Shown piece after piece: positions 27,798 to 37,386 of a stretch of 64,000 nt of DNA. This DNA comes from Paracoccaceae bacterium (lineage in GTDB: Bacteria > Pseudomonadota > Alphaproteobacteria > Rhodobacterales > Rhodobacteraceae): assembly GCA_033344815.1 (NCBI GenBank), contig JAWPMR010000001.1, positions 2,342,136 to 2,406,135 of the forward strand. The letters run 5' to 3'. Under the pieces are notes generated by a model. That model was not told the origin of the DNA. It did no database searches and worked only from the letters and a program-made list of their open reading frames with translations. The number at the start of each line of letters is the position of its first letter. Positions within the stretch are counted from its first letter, which is position 1. Position numbers and translations under genes: made by a program.

Positions 27798-30326
27798 CTA
27801 CCAGGCGGGCGCGGGCGGGGTGGCAACCACGCCTCCCGGAGTATCACGAGCCTTGATGTCAGCGACGGACGCGGCCTCATTGCGTTGGTTGAGAAGATGA
27901 ACCGCTTCGGACAGATATGTCGCAAGCGGCACCCAATCGGCCTTCGGGAACCGGATGTTATCGCCCAGTTTAGGTACCATATTGCGCATCTCGAAGACGG
28001 CTGCCATGCGCTCCGGCTCACCCGCAGGGCGCGTATCGCCCCCGCGCGTCCCCCCGCCCGGATCTATGCTTTCATCTGGTCTTTGTTGGAAGCCCCCGAA
28101 GTTGGCGGTAATCCCGTCGGTGGCCTGAGTGAAGACATTGTCGGCAAAAGTATTGCAGGTCGTCGCCATGTAGGGGGGGACAGGAGCTGCATAGTTCTCG
28201 GCCGGATTGTTCATCAGACGCGTTCCACCCGCCCGTCCGCAGACCCCCATCAACCACCCGATAACCATATTGCGGTTCGCCGCCGATGCTTCAATCCAGA
28301 CACGCTCTGCCGGTGGGACCAGGCGCTGGTAAATATGCGACAGATCCGTGCGCGACAAAAGGTCGGTCAGGTTCTTGTCCAGCGGGTTGTTGCCCACGGC
28401 CCAATGTTTGCCCAGACGCAGATACTGGCACATCAGGATCAACAAGCCGCGCATATTGACAAAACTCGGGGCACCACCGCCGATTTGCGCCTTCATGTTG
28501 TTGACGACTTGCGTGGCGCTATTGACGGCAAGGGCCATTTCAACCTGGGCGCGGTTGACCGTGACACCGCCAGCGCCCAAAGGCAACGTATCGGCCTGAT
28601 GTTGAAGGCCGAAATGAGCCTGCGGCGACGAGAAGGCAATCGTGCTATTCATCAGAGCCCCGATCTGGGTGAGATCAATGGCAAAGGTCGATTGGATCGA
28701 TGCATCTGTATTCTGATAAGGTACGTTATCGTTCCCGACATGCGTGTTGGGGCGCAGGATGTTGGCATTGGCCATGCCGTTCAGAGGTGCCCGATTGGCG
28801 AAGTTGTTTGTGGCTCCCTCAACCGCCGTGGCAAGGGCCACAGCCTCGGTCATCGCCGTAACAAGATCCGCGCGCCCAGCCGGCGTCTCGGTTTCATAAG
28901 GGCGCGTGACGATTTCAAGAATTGACGCATACCGAGAGGTGCCTGCCCCTGCGATTGGGTGTTCTGTTTCGACCGGCGGGGCCGGGTTTGCAGCCGTTGG
29001 GTCCGGCTGAAACAGACGTGCCATGCCGCCGGGAATGGCCGCGTTCGTCGGGTCCGTCCAGAATGCGCGATGGTGATGGGCGGAGGTACGCAATTGCCCC
29101 AGCATAGTGCGCGCGCCCCGATACCTGTTGCGGCGTGCATTGCTTCTGAACAGTCGCCATGTCGGTGGCATATCGTTTGTTGCAAGCCAGCTGGTCGCAC
29201 TAAAGACGATGGTCCGCATGGCGGCGGCGGCATCTGTTGGCTCCCAGTTCTGGTGGGCCCGTCTGTAGTCGGTAATGGCGTTGTCAATTTGCAGCAGCCT
29301 GTTGTTCTGAAGGCCAGTAGTGTTGTTGTTCGGAGGGCGTGCATAGATGGTCGCATCGTTGGTTGCGGCTTGCCAGGCAGCCGGATCAAACATGCCAAGG
29401 GCGGGTCGCGTATCTGCGACGGGTCCGGCGGCAGTTGGATCAGCGCCGACCTCGGTTGAGTAATTCTGCGGCAGATCATAGGCCCCAAGAGTCACCGCGT
29501 TGATGTTTGGGTTTGCGGCTGTTGGCAGCCGTGTGGCCACACTGAAGTTCGCATTCTGAGGTGCCGTTGGTGTCGGACCGGCCACCTGACCGTTGTGATC
29601 AACCTGCAGTTCGAGCTGCTGAGCTCCGTAGCTGCCCAGAAATGTTTTTTCCGGGGGAGGGCGACCATTTATATCGACCAGCGCGAGCATTTCAAGTTCG
29701 AAGCCCATCTTGGCCTGGAGGACATCACCGCCAGTCGCACCGGGCTTATGCTGCAGCTGCGGCGTTTCGCCCGAGTGCGCGCGGCTGCCAAGACGTGCGG
29801 CACGTGCGCCCATCTGATCAGCCTCTTGTTCCAATGCTGTGTCATCGTTGATTGCCTGAGCGCGAAGCTGCGTGGTCGGGCGCACGCGGCCCTGAGATTG
29901 CTGGACGACATGCCAAGCTTCATGCGGCAAATGTTGCTCTTGCCCGGGACCCAGATGGATATCGCGCCCCTGAGCATAGGCCATTGCGCCCATCCGTGCC
30001 GGGTCCGGCGAATTGCGGTGCACACGGACATCGGCCACAGAATGCCCCGACAGTTGGTGGATACCGTGCTGCAAGCCCTTCGGCAGATCGCTGGATCTAT
30101 CCGACGCGACATTTGAATCTGTCGCAGATGCGTCCTGTGCGGGATGCGGCTCTGCCATGGCTTGCAAAACAGCCAGCCTTTGGGTCACCTGACTTCCCTC
30201 GGCCGCTTGCTGCAGGTCGGCCAGAACGTTCTGCTCACCGGAGGCTCTTTGTGCAGCCTGCAGGCTACTCTGGCTCAGTTGTCTGACCGAGCGCTGCGAC
30301 GTCGTTTGAGGCTTTTGGCACTGCAC
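27798..30326 (-). CDS. DUF4157 (eCIS core) domain protein, putative injected or secreted effector
   Basis: An 842-residue protein. A Gln/Ser-rich N-terminus leads to a DUF4157 domain at residues about 80-185: LQHGIHQLSGHSVADVRVHR, MAYAQGRDIHLG, and LPHEAWHVVQQSQGRVRPT with the metallopeptidase-like HEAWH. DUF4157 proteins are typically linked to extracellular contractile injection systems or toxin self-processing. From residue about 205 a large C-terminal region opens with KMGFELEMLALVD and later YASILEIVTRPYETET, which recall the GxExE and E-(I/L)-V-S-P elements of glutamate-cysteine ligase/amidoligase folds; this is a tentative reading. No signal peptide and no eCIS structural genes are nearby. 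GTG start with a weak AGG ribosome site. Confidence 0.8.
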   Translation of the reverse strand: MQCQKPQTTSQRSVRQLSQSSLQAAQRASGEQNVLADLQQAAEGSQVTQRLAVLQAMAEPHPAQDASATDSNVASDRSSDLPKGLQHGIHQLSGHSVADVRVHRNSPDPARMGAMAYAQGRDIHLGPGQEQHLPHEAWHVVQQSQGRVRPTTQLRAQAINDDTALEQEADQMGARAARLGSRAHSGETPQLQHKPGATGGDVLQAKMGFELEMLALVDINGRPPPEKTFLGSYGAQQLELQVDHNGQVAGPTPTAPQNANFSVATRLPTAANPNINAVTLGAYDLPQNYSTEVGADPTAAGPVADTRPALGMFDPAAWQAATNDATIYARPPNNNTTGLQNNRLLQIDNAITDYRRAHQNWEPTDAAAAMRTIVFSATSWLATNDMPPTWRLFRSNARRNRYRGARTMLGQLRTSAHHHRAFWTDPTNAAIPGGMARLFQPDPTAANPAPPVETEHPIAGAGTSRYASILEIVTRPYETETPAGRADLVTAMTEAVALATAVEGATNNFANRAPLNGMANANILRPNTHVGNDNVPYQNTDASIQSTFAIDLTQIGALMNSTIAFSSPQAHFGLQHQADTLPLGAGGVTVNRAQVEMALAVNSATQVVNNMKAQIGGGAPSFVNMRGLLILMCQYLRLGKHWAVGNNPLDKNLTDLLSRTDLSHIYQRLVPPAERVWIEASAANRNMVIGWLMGVCGRAGGTRLMNNPAENYAAPVPPYMATTCNTFADNVFTQATDGITANFGGFQQRPDESIDPGGGTRGGDTRPAGEPERMAAVFEMRNMVPKLGDNIRFPKADWVPLATYLSEAVHLLNQRNEAASVADIKARDTPGGVVATPPAPAW

Positions 30327-30345
30327 TCTGGTACACCTGAACGGC

Positions 30346-30367
30346 CGTAAGAATCCACGTTCTTACG
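30346..30367 (-). terminator. Hairpin between the small gene and the DUF4157 gene
   Basis: CGTAAGAA (30346-30353) and TTCTTACG (30360-30367) form a perfect 8-bp inverted repeat with a 6-nt loop. It lies just past the stop of the 121-residue protein and 20 bases before the DUF4157 start, so it may terminate part of the transcripts or hinder DUF4157 translation. There is no clear U-tract. Confidence 0.45.
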
Positions 30368-30372
30368 CCTCG

Positions 30373-30738
30373 TTAGCAGAAATCCAGGTCGGTTGCATTA
30401 ATTATGTATCTTCTGGCATGCGTTACATTGGTCGTTACCAAAAGGGGATTGTTTGCGTCGGCCAATGAATGAAGTTTCCATGTTGCGTCAGAAATTTCGA
30501 AAATCCGGGACCCAAGGCAATCGCACGGTTCACGAGCGAGACCGGACCTTTCGCCTAGGACGTGGTGCTTTTGGCGGTGCATTGATGCAATTAATGCTCC
30601 CTGTTTGGTCGCGGTGCTCAGCATTTTCTTGCAGAACGCCGTATCGCCGAGGATGTGATTGCGGTTTTGCAGGCAGCGTGTCTTTGGGGCTCTCTGCCGC
30701 GCGACATTGATCAAATCGGTCAATTGGTCGATTGTCAT
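30373..30738 (-). CDS. Small hypothetical protein upstream of the DUF4157 effector
   Basis: A 121-residue frame starting MTIDQLTDLINVARQRAPKT and ending NATDLDFC. AGGCGG lies about eight bases before the ATG at 30738; a longer frame to 30882 has no such site. The protein has mixed hydrophobic and basic composition and no recognisable motif, signal or membrane segment. It lies 47 bases upstream of the DUF4157 gene on the same strand. Such placement is common for adaptor, chaperone or immunity partners, but nothing in the sequence proves that role. It could also be a spurious frame. Confidence 0.4.
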   Translation of the reverse strand: MTIDQLTDLINVARQRAPKTRCLQNRNHILGDTAFCKKMLSTATKQGALIASMHRQKHHVLGERSGLAREPCDCLGSRIFEISDATWKLHSLADANNPLLVTTNVTHARRYIINATDLDFC

Positions 30739-31109
30739 CGGACTACCGCCTGGCGTGAAGTCGTGCAGTGACAAAAGGGAGCCTAAAGAAATGTAAAATA
30801 AGCACAAATATTTGAATATCCGTAAAAGGTGTGACTTTGGGCATTGAAACAACCTCTCGGGATCAAGAGATGGATCCAACACCTATCGGCGGCAAAGAAC
30901 ATTCTGAAAGGTAACTGGACGCAGAGAGCAATTCAGAAGGGCCGCGTCGCAAACAATCAATCCGGAGACCTCAATAAAATTGTCGCGGCTACGCGTCTAT
31001 CTGAAAAAGAGGACCTAAATGGAGAAGTCACGGCGTTCCTATCGCGGCGTAACTCGGCAAGATGGACCGCTTAATCCCATTGCAATCGACATCAAATGCA
31101 CCACGGCGC
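30739..31109. other. Intergenic, no gene seen
   Basis: About 370 bases upstream of the small gene, A+T-richer than its surroundings, with no convincing frame. It presumably contains the promoter for the small gene and the DUF4157 gene. Confidence 0.35.
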
Positions 31110-31956
31110 GTAGATCCAAAACCCAACTCACTCCAGAGCGGCGACGACAAATTCTTCGATCAACTTCAGGCGTATCCGGTCCTGTGTCGCAATCAGCCAT
31201 GTGTCTTTTTGCTAGGTCAGCTCGCGGTGCATGACTTCGACCAACCATTCCCGCAACAGCGCATTTTGCGCAGGAAAATGGCTACGCCGCTGCCTTGTAA
31301 AACCGCTTCGCATCACCGGAAAGGTGATCATCGTGATCGACTTTTGGAGGGGCAAGCCTGCCTGAGACAGTTTTGTCGAGAAACTTGCGCATTGGGGAGC
31401 CGCGTTTCGAGATGGTCAACCGCTCTTGCAAAAAATTCCGACGGGCCGACAATCCTAACCGTTAGTTGACGCATCGATCACTGGTCCTAAGTCCGCGAAA
31501 CGGTGTCGGACTATGCCCGGTGCACTTGTCCAGTCAAACAAGCTAAAATTAGCGTCCACATCCAAATGACGTTGTGAATAAAGCGCGACGATGCGCAGCG
31601 CCGGATGCGACGAGTTCGCGATGACTTTGAGCCATGCGCGCTTTACAGTGTCATATCCTTCAACGCGCTTGGGAACTTTTTCATTCAGTGCGACAAACCC
31701 GTCCGCGAGGTCGCAGAAATCCTCTCGCGCAGGTGTCAGCCATACGCTGTCGCGGCCACTCAAAAGCAAAAGGGGTTCCAACGCTCTGCTCAAGGTGCGC
31801 GATTTGCTGCATTACGGTGGATTGGGTGACATCCACCCGGGTTGCGGCTACAGAAAAATTACCGGTGCGCACCACATATGCGAATGCAATACTCTGATGA
31901 AAGTTGGGACACGTGGATACTCTCCTACCCGGCACGATGTGCTCCAGTGGTTTCAC
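31110..31956 (-). pseudogene. Frameshifted LysR-type regulator
   Basis: Leftward pieces in different frames build most of one LysR protein. AFAYVVRTGNFSVAATRV and VTQSTVMQQIAHLEQSVGTP (about 31830-31890) are the winged helix-turn-helix. LSGRDSVWLTPAREDFCDLA then DGFVALNEKVPKRVEGYDTV (about 31655-31760) continues in a second frame. RIVGPSEFFARAVDHLETRL is at about 31400-31460. A final REWLVEVMHREL, then DTWLIATQDRIRLKLIEEFV, at about 31140-31250 is the C-terminus. Stops and at least three frame changes rule out a functional product. Confidence 0.65.
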
Positions 31957-32632
31957 GAATACGACGTCACAGACATATAGCCTCTTCCGCCTACTGTTTG
32001 AATAACTGAGGGGGAATCAACGATGACCAGGGAGCGATAGACCGCGTTTTACATGGCGTAATCATTGTTCATCTGTTTTTCAGGTGACCAACGGATTTGG
32101 CGTGCTGCAAGTGCTTCAATTTCATAGTTCTTCTCGTCTTTTCGCCTTGTTTCGCAATGGCTGTGTCCTGCCCAGAGTAGATATCAGTGGGCGCGAGACC
32201 GTTTAGGCCCGCCTGCCAAAGTTGGTGAGCATAGTAATAAACAAGGGTTCGATATGGGCCGCGAGATCACCGGGCGCGCGTCACAGACGATAGCTGTGCG
32301 CAAGGGCCAGACGCCTTGGGGCCAATGCCCGGCATGCGTTTCCCACTGCAAATCTGACGAGGGGAACAACAAAACGCCAATAGCAACACGCGCAACTTAT
32401 GCAAAATGCGTCTGTGCGGCAGATGTGACCTCTCGTTAGTCCAATGATCTCCAGCTTTTCTTAGGAAAAGTGGTTCATTTTGTTCGCTACCATTCACAAC
32501 TCCGGTAGGCGACTGCATGGCATGGGTGACAGATTGCAACGATGATATAGGAAGCAAACGTTGCTTAAACGCCTCCGTCTGTCCGGGTGACACAGGTCCA
32601 GGACGGTTCTGTCAAGATTGACGTTTCATCGT
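31957..32632. other. Intergenic, no gene seen
   Basis: About 680 bases with only short, unsupported frames on both strands and no recognised RNA or repeat. Confidence 0.4.
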
Positions 32633-34183
32633 CTAAAACGCACCAATAGACTTGGTGGCCTGACGGTTGACTCCTGTCAGAGACAGGTCAAAAGGCGCGC
32701 TGACAAATTTCGCATCCAATACTCCCATGGCAGGCGAATTCGGCAAGAGCGACAGATCTGGTGGTCTTGTGTCAGGGTCAGCAAAGAGCGGATCCTGATC
32801 AACAAGGTTCTCGGAAACCAGAAACCCGTCCCGCCCGCCAAATTCGTCCAGAAACTGGGTTTTGCCATCGCTGCGCCAGAGAATGTTGCCGATAAATTCA
32901 AACCCGTTGACAATACCTGCGGCCAACCACTCCCGGTCGGCCCAACTGGACAAACGTGCCTCGCGGCCAGAACCGCGCCGCGCTGCGTTAAACACCGTGT
33001 TGAAACGGATCCGCACATCCTCGATCACACCATAGGGCCCGTCACCGGGGTGCCCTTGACAAAAAAGCCCTACAATTTCGAGATCCCACATCACATTGTT
33101 GTAGATGTTTATATTGCGTAGCCGTTGGGTAAAATCCTCTACCGGGTCGGCCTTGTTGAAATCCGCCTCGCGGGCAAGCACAATTCCGGCGCCACAATTC
33201 CAGATCTGGTTGTTATACACGTCGATATCATCCACAAAACGCCGCCCGGCATCCAGATAGATGCCATAACGCTCCATGTTCCAGATGCGATTGCCATAAA
33301 TCTCACCGCCCCGCACACCCGCCTTGTAATCAACACCGTATTGACGCGAGTCGTGAATATCATTGAACCGGGTGATGACATCACCGGCTGCTGCCGCCAC
33401 GCTGATGGCCTCGTTCACGCCGCCCGGTACGCGCTTATGATTGTTGTAATCCGTGACTGCATTGGTGGCCGATATGTCATTTCTTTCAATGAGAACATCA
33501 ATGGTACGCAGCGTTTCCGTCTGTTCTGGCGTTATGCGATGGTCAGGGCGAAATCCGCAGACAAATATTCCTGAACTGCCGGTACGGCGCACCACATTGC
33601 CTGCGAAAACATGATGCCCATGTACCTCGTTCTGGGTGCCAACCACATAGATACCGGAGCGCCAGGCATCTTCAATTGTCAGGTTGCGAATATGAATATT
33701 GTCCTTGCTGTCTATTCTAATGATATCGCGGGTTCTATGTTGTGGCTTCAGGCCGGGGCCGCCATTTACGACATGCTCTTGCAGGTCCCCTCTGATGATC
33801 GCCTGATGTTCTTCTCCGGGCAGAGTGGTATATGTAATCGGTGCCTCTTGCGTGCCTGATCTGGCAATCTCAAAGGGCGCATAGATCCCGGGGCGCAAAT
33901 AGATCGTGTCACCCGGACGCGCGACCAGCGTGGCCTGCCGCGGCTGGCGCAACGGCGCATCCGAAGCACCAGTCCCGTAAACGTCATCTCCGGCGGGCGA
34001 TACATATATTGCGCCAGCCTCTCGGGGCGGTTGTTGCGCCTGTGCGCTGGCGGACCCGAAAGGCAGCGTTTTGAAAACCGGGATAGCTGCAAGGAGAGAA
34101 GCGAGTGGGCGCAGAAATCTACGCCGCGTGAGACCGGGTGCGGGAGCGCGATGTCCAGATGATCCTCGCGTTTCTCGTTCCAC
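32633..34183 (-). CDS. Tat-exported right-handed beta-helix protein
   Basis: A 516-residue protein. TRRRFLRPLASLLAAIPVF near the N-terminus is a twin-arginine signal, followed by the SASAQAQ cleavage region. The mature part starts IYVSPAGDDVYGTG, the entry segment of DUF1565 beta-helix proteins, and continues with parallel beta-helix rungs such as NIHIRNLTIEDAWRSGIYVV, IDVLIERNDISATNAV, GGEIYGNRIWNMERYGIYLD and DIDVYNNQIWNCGAGIVLAR. These are typical of polysaccharide lyases and C5-epimerases. The GTG at 34183 has AAGGGA seven bases before it and is preferred over a TTG at 34210. Together with the acyltransferase upstream it suggests work on an exported polysaccharide; the precise activity is unknown. 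Confidence 0.82.
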   Translation of the reverse strand: MERETRGSSGHRAPAPGLTRRRFLRPLASLLAAIPVFKTLPFGSASAQAQQPPREAGAIYVSPAGDDVYGTGASDAPLRQPRQATLVARPGDTIYLRPGIYAPFEIARSGTQEAPITYTTLPGEEHQAIIRGDLQEHVVNGGPGLKPQHRTRDIIRIDSKDNIHIRNLTIEDAWRSGIYVVGTQNEVHGHHVFAGNVVRRTGSSGIFVCGFRPDHRITPEQTETLRTIDVLIERNDISATNAVTDYNNHKRVPGGVNEAISVAAAAGDVITRFNDIHDSRQYGVDYKAGVRGGEIYGNRIWNMERYGIYLDAGRRFVDDIDVYNNQIWNCGAGIVLAREADFNKADPVEDFTQRLRNINIYNNVMWDLEIVGLFCQGHPGDGPYGVIEDVRIRFNTVFNAARRGSGREARLSSWADREWLAAGIVNGFEFIGNILWRSDGKTQFLDEFGGRDGFLVSENLVDQDPLFADPDTRPPDLSLLPNSPAMGVLDAKFVSAPFDLSLTGVNRQATKSIGAF

Positions 34184-34392
34184 TTTAAGTTCCCTTCTAT
34201 CGTCCTGCAATTCTTGCTCGTACCAAAGTCGCAGGATTGTGAGCGCTCCGCAACGATCCCAGCGACATCTTTGGCCTCATCGGATGCTGTCTGGCAGGTT
34301 GCCGCCAGCAATACTGACGCCCTTTAAAGCCGATCATAGCATCAGAGTTCAAACACCGTGTGCTGGCAATAAGGTGACCGGACCCAGAGGCC

Positions 34393-36378
34393 TTATTGGA
34401 CCGCTCCGCGCAGTGTTTCCTTCCACCCGGCAGCTTCGGCTTTACGCCCAAAATACTGCGCGCCTTCCAAGGTCCAATGGCTTCTATCGTACATTGTCTT
34501 TTCATTCTGTTCGGTGCTCAAGGTACAGGAATTGCTGTCCTTGGGACAGACCAGAGCACGTCGGGACAAATAGATTACAGCATTGCGCTCTGCGATCTGC
34601 TCCACGGTGGTATCGACCTGAGAAATCGCGCTTACCAACGACCCAAAGGCCAAGCTATTCACTTTTTCCATGTCGATTTTCTGTCCCTGCCGCCGTAAAT
34701 GCCAATCATACATGGGCAAAGCCCCGGGAGAGGCGAATTCAGGCGTACTTCCGACGACGACCACGGTTTTGCCCTTTGCCTGAATCTCGCTGATCATGCT
34801 TTGCAACAGGTTCTCCACATTTTGCGCCTGGTATCGCGTAGAGATCATGATGACATCCGCATTCGTGAAATTGGGCGCGGCGAAAAGCTGTTGGCGCTGA
34901 TCTGCGGGAAATTTCGTGGCCATACCGAAACGCGCCACTTCCAGTTCATCGCTGTTTTCATACGTCTGATAAAGCGCGTTGAACATGTCTTTGGAATGGG
35001 AATTGCCAATGATCAGTACCTTTGTCGCATCGGGTTTTTCAAACCAAAGCTGTGTTCGCTCGTGCTCGGAGGGACCATCTGCATTCCAAGTGCCGATGCT
35101 CTCTTCCTCGCCCGCCAATCCGTCAAGAATACCCCAGGACTGATCTCTCAGGATTTCGTTGTCGTAGAATTCTCCGCCGTAAAGTGCGGCCAGATCGCCC
35201 GTGCGTCCCTTACCGAACAGATCAGTGGTTGTATCAACCACCACGAAACTGAGGATCACGGCCATGCTTCCACCCAACGCGATGCCGAAGGCGCGTCCGC
35301 TTGCGGCAAAACGAAACCTCTGTTCGACAAGATAGTAGCCTGCAACCGAGAAGGCCAAAGTTAATGCAACCCAAGCCAGCATATCCAGCGCATCGGGCTT
35401 TTCGACACTGCTTAAACGTCCAAAGGCAAAGATTGGGAAATGCCAAAGATAAATTGAGTAAGACAAGCGTCCGATAAACACAAAGAGCCGTGTTGACAGC
35501 AGTTGCGTCACGCCTTCCTGCGGTCGCGCACACCAGATGATCGCGCACGTGGCCAGAACAACAGGCAACGTAATGACCCCGGGGTGGCGCCATTGCGCAA
35601 GATCAATCATAAACATGCAAAGACCAAGAACCAGAAGGCTTACTTTGGGCAAGAACCAAACCATCCACGGACCCGGTTGTGCGGCTTTTGGGAAAAACGT
35701 CAGACCGAAAGCCATGATCGAACCGGCCATCAGTTCCCATGCCCTACTGACGGGAGAAAAAAACGAAAGTTGCTTGTTGAACGACGTGGTGAGTTCCGAC
35801 GCCGCGAGGCTGCCCAAACAAAGGGCAACGATAATGACAAGCGCAAGGCCGGGATTTCGCGTCGGTTTGATCAGAAGCAGGAGGAGTGGGAAGATCAGGT
35901 AGAATTGTTCCTCGATCGCAAGGCTCCATGTGTGCAGGAACGGTTGCAAAAGACCCGACTGAGCACCGTATTCACCGAGAGCAAAGAACCAAAAGATGTT
36001 GCTCACGAACCCGATGGCGGCAAGTGCCGACATACTGAAGCGGCTCATCTCGGAAGGAGAAAGCAGCATGAGAGCGGCGATCATGGAAGTCAGGATCATC
36101 AGGATCAACGCTGGAAATATGCGCCTTGCACGACGTATATAGAAATTCTTGATGCTGAAGGTGCCGGTTTTCTGCAACTCGCTGAGAATGATCTGAGTGA
36201 TGAGAAACCCCGAGATCACGAAAAAAACGTCAACCCCCAAGAAACCACCGGGCAGAAGGTAGCCATCAAGAAAGGGAATTTTGAGGTGATAAATCAGAAC
36301 AGGTACGATCGCGAGTGTTCGAATCCCATCAATTTCTGGTCTGTAACTCAGAGATTTTGACATAAACAGCTTACCCAT
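34393..36378 (-). CDS. Acyltransferase 3 / SGNH two-domain protein (OafA-like)
   Basis: A 661-residue membrane protein. The N-terminal half has about ten transmembrane segments and acyltransferase-3 marks: YRPEIDGIRTLAIVPVLIYH with the catalytic His, GGFLGVDVFFVISGFLIT, RRARRIFPAL and HTWSLAIEEQFYLIFPLLL. The C-terminal periplasmic part is an SGNH hydrolase-like domain with LIIGNSHSKD (Ser block) and DRSHWTLEGAQYF (Asp/His block). Such fusions O-acetylate lipopolysaccharide or exopolysaccharide, the membrane part passing the acyl group across and the SGNH part placing it. The start may be 36378 or the ATG at 36363. The beta-helix protein gene follows downstream on the same strand after a 209-bp gap. 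Confidence 0.87.
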   Translation of the reverse strand: MGKLFMSKSLSYRPEIDGIRTLAIVPVLIYHLKIPFLDGYLLPGGFLGVDVFFVISGFLITQIILSELQKTGTFSIKNFYIRRARRIFPALILMILTSMIAALMLLSPSEMSRFSMSALAAIGFVSNIFWFFALGEYGAQSGLLQPFLHTWSLAIEEQFYLIFPLLLLLIKPTRNPGLALVIIVALCLGSLAASELTTSFNKQLSFFSPVSRAWELMAGSIMAFGLTFFPKAAQPGPWMVWFLPKVSLLVLGLCMFMIDLAQWRHPGVITLPVVLATCAIIWCARPQEGVTQLLSTRLFVFIGRLSYSIYLWHFPIFAFGRLSSVEKPDALDMLAWVALTLAFSVAGYYLVEQRFRFAASGRAFGIALGGSMAVILSFVVVDTTTDLFGKGRTGDLAALYGGEFYDNEILRDQSWGILDGLAGEEESIGTWNADGPSEHERTQLWFEKPDATKVLIIGNSHSKDMFNALYQTYENSDELEVARFGMATKFPADQRQQLFAAPNFTNADVIMISTRYQAQNVENLLQSMISEIQAKGKTVVVVGSTPEFASPGALPMYDWHLRRQGQKIDMEKVNSLAFGSLVSAISQVDTTVEQIAERNAVIYLSRRALVCPKDSNSCTLSTEQNEKTMYDRSHWTLEGAQYFGRKAEAAGWKETLRGAVQ

Positions 36379-36538
36379 CAAAAATTATGCGTCTCTATCA
36401 AAAAGGCGCATTAATGGATTCTATTGCAACACACAATTTCATATATTCACTCTTCGGATTAAAACCCCCTGCCTTCCAGACGGGAGCGCTTAAGCACGAG
36501 GCATTTTCTGCAGCCTGCGATCATGCCTGTGAGCCCAT

Positions 36539-36944
36539 TTGAACCAATCATGTGGTGTCGGTATTCCGCACAGCACGTTTTACCGATGGTATGATCTTTA
36601 TGTCGATGGTGGCCTGGACGCGTTGGCGGATCATTCACCGCGTCCTAAGTCTGTCTGGAACCGCATCTCCGACGTTAGACGTGATGACCTGATTGAGTTT
36701 GCGCTGGACCATGAGGCGCTGACGGCGTCAGGTTGCGACCAAGCCGTTGTGCGCCACAAACCGCGTCTTCTGAGCGATAACGGCTCATGCTACATCTCCA
36801 GCGATTTGGCGGAATGGCCGGAAGGGCCGGAAGGGCAAAATATGACACACGTGTGTGGCGCACCGTTCCACCCGCAAACTCAAGCAAGATCGAGCGCTGG
36901 CACCAGACTATGAAGAACCGCGTTTTGCTGGAAAATTACTATCT
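36539..36944 (+). pseudogene. Internally deleted IS3-family OrfB fragment
   Basis: Two blocks of an OrfB related to the intact copy at 37387-38412. GIPHSTFYRWYDLYVDGGLD to ALDHEALT is the N-terminal helix-turn-helix part, joined directly to ASGCDQAVVRHKPRLLSDNG, then FHPQTQ, WHQTMKNRVLLENYYL from the C-terminal catalytic part. About 100 residues, including the first catalytic Asp, are missing at the joint (about 36720). The fragment ends exactly where the left inverted repeat of the complete IS begins. Confidence 0.8.
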
Positions 36945-36965
36945 GTCTGACGTCAGCGCTTATGG
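36945..36965 (+). repeat. Left terminal inverted repeat of the IS3 element
   Basis: Twenty-one bases identical to the reverse complement of 38487-38507. They contain the symmetric TGACGTCA core. Confidence 0.85.
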
Positions 36966-37029
36966 ATCCAAATAGGGTTATTTGCTAAGGGAGTGTTTGT
37001 TGCTCATCGTAACCACCGAGGAGTGGACG

Positions 37030-37386
37030 ATGAGAAAGACAGCGAAGAGCCCTGGCGAGAAGATCGTCAAAGATATTAAACGTGCAACGCGCAAGCACTA
37101 TTCATCTGAAGAGAAGATCAGGATCGTGTTGGATGGTCTGCGTGGTGAAAACAGCATTGCTGAGCTGTGCCGCCGTGAAGGGATATCGCAGGGCATCTAC
37201 TACAAATGGTCGAAAGACTTCATGGAGGCCGGAAAGAAGCGGCTAGCTGGGGACACAGCACGCGCTGCGAACACTGATGAGGTCAAGGAACTGCGCCGCG
37301 AAGCCAAGGAGCTCAAAGAGGTGGTGGCAGAACAAACGCTCGAACTGCGTCTTCTCAAAAAAAGCATGCTCGGGCCCTCTCAGTGA
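37030..37386 (+). CDS. IS3-family transposase OrfA
   Basis: A 118-residue helix-turn-helix protein: HYSSEEKIRIVLDGLRGENS then IAELCRREGISQGIYYKWSK (residues about 18-57) and a C-terminal heptad-like coiled coil VKELRREAKELKEVVAEQTL. It binds the inverted repeats and joins OrfB. The ATG at 37030 has GAGGAG upstream and is preferred over 36982. OrfB starts directly after the stop. Intact. Confidence 0.88.
   Translation: MRKTAKSPGEKIVKDIKRATRKHYSSEEKIRIVLDGLRGENSIAELCRREGISQGIYYKWSKDFMEAGKKRLAGDTARAANTDEVKELRREAKELKEVVAEQTLELRLLKKSMLGPSQ

Noticed and set aside
27594-28925. A 443-codon rightward open frame
   Set aside because: It lies wholly antisense to the DUF4157 effector gene, is Arg/His/Gly-rich without motifs and has no ribosome site, so it is a shadow of that gene's codon bias.
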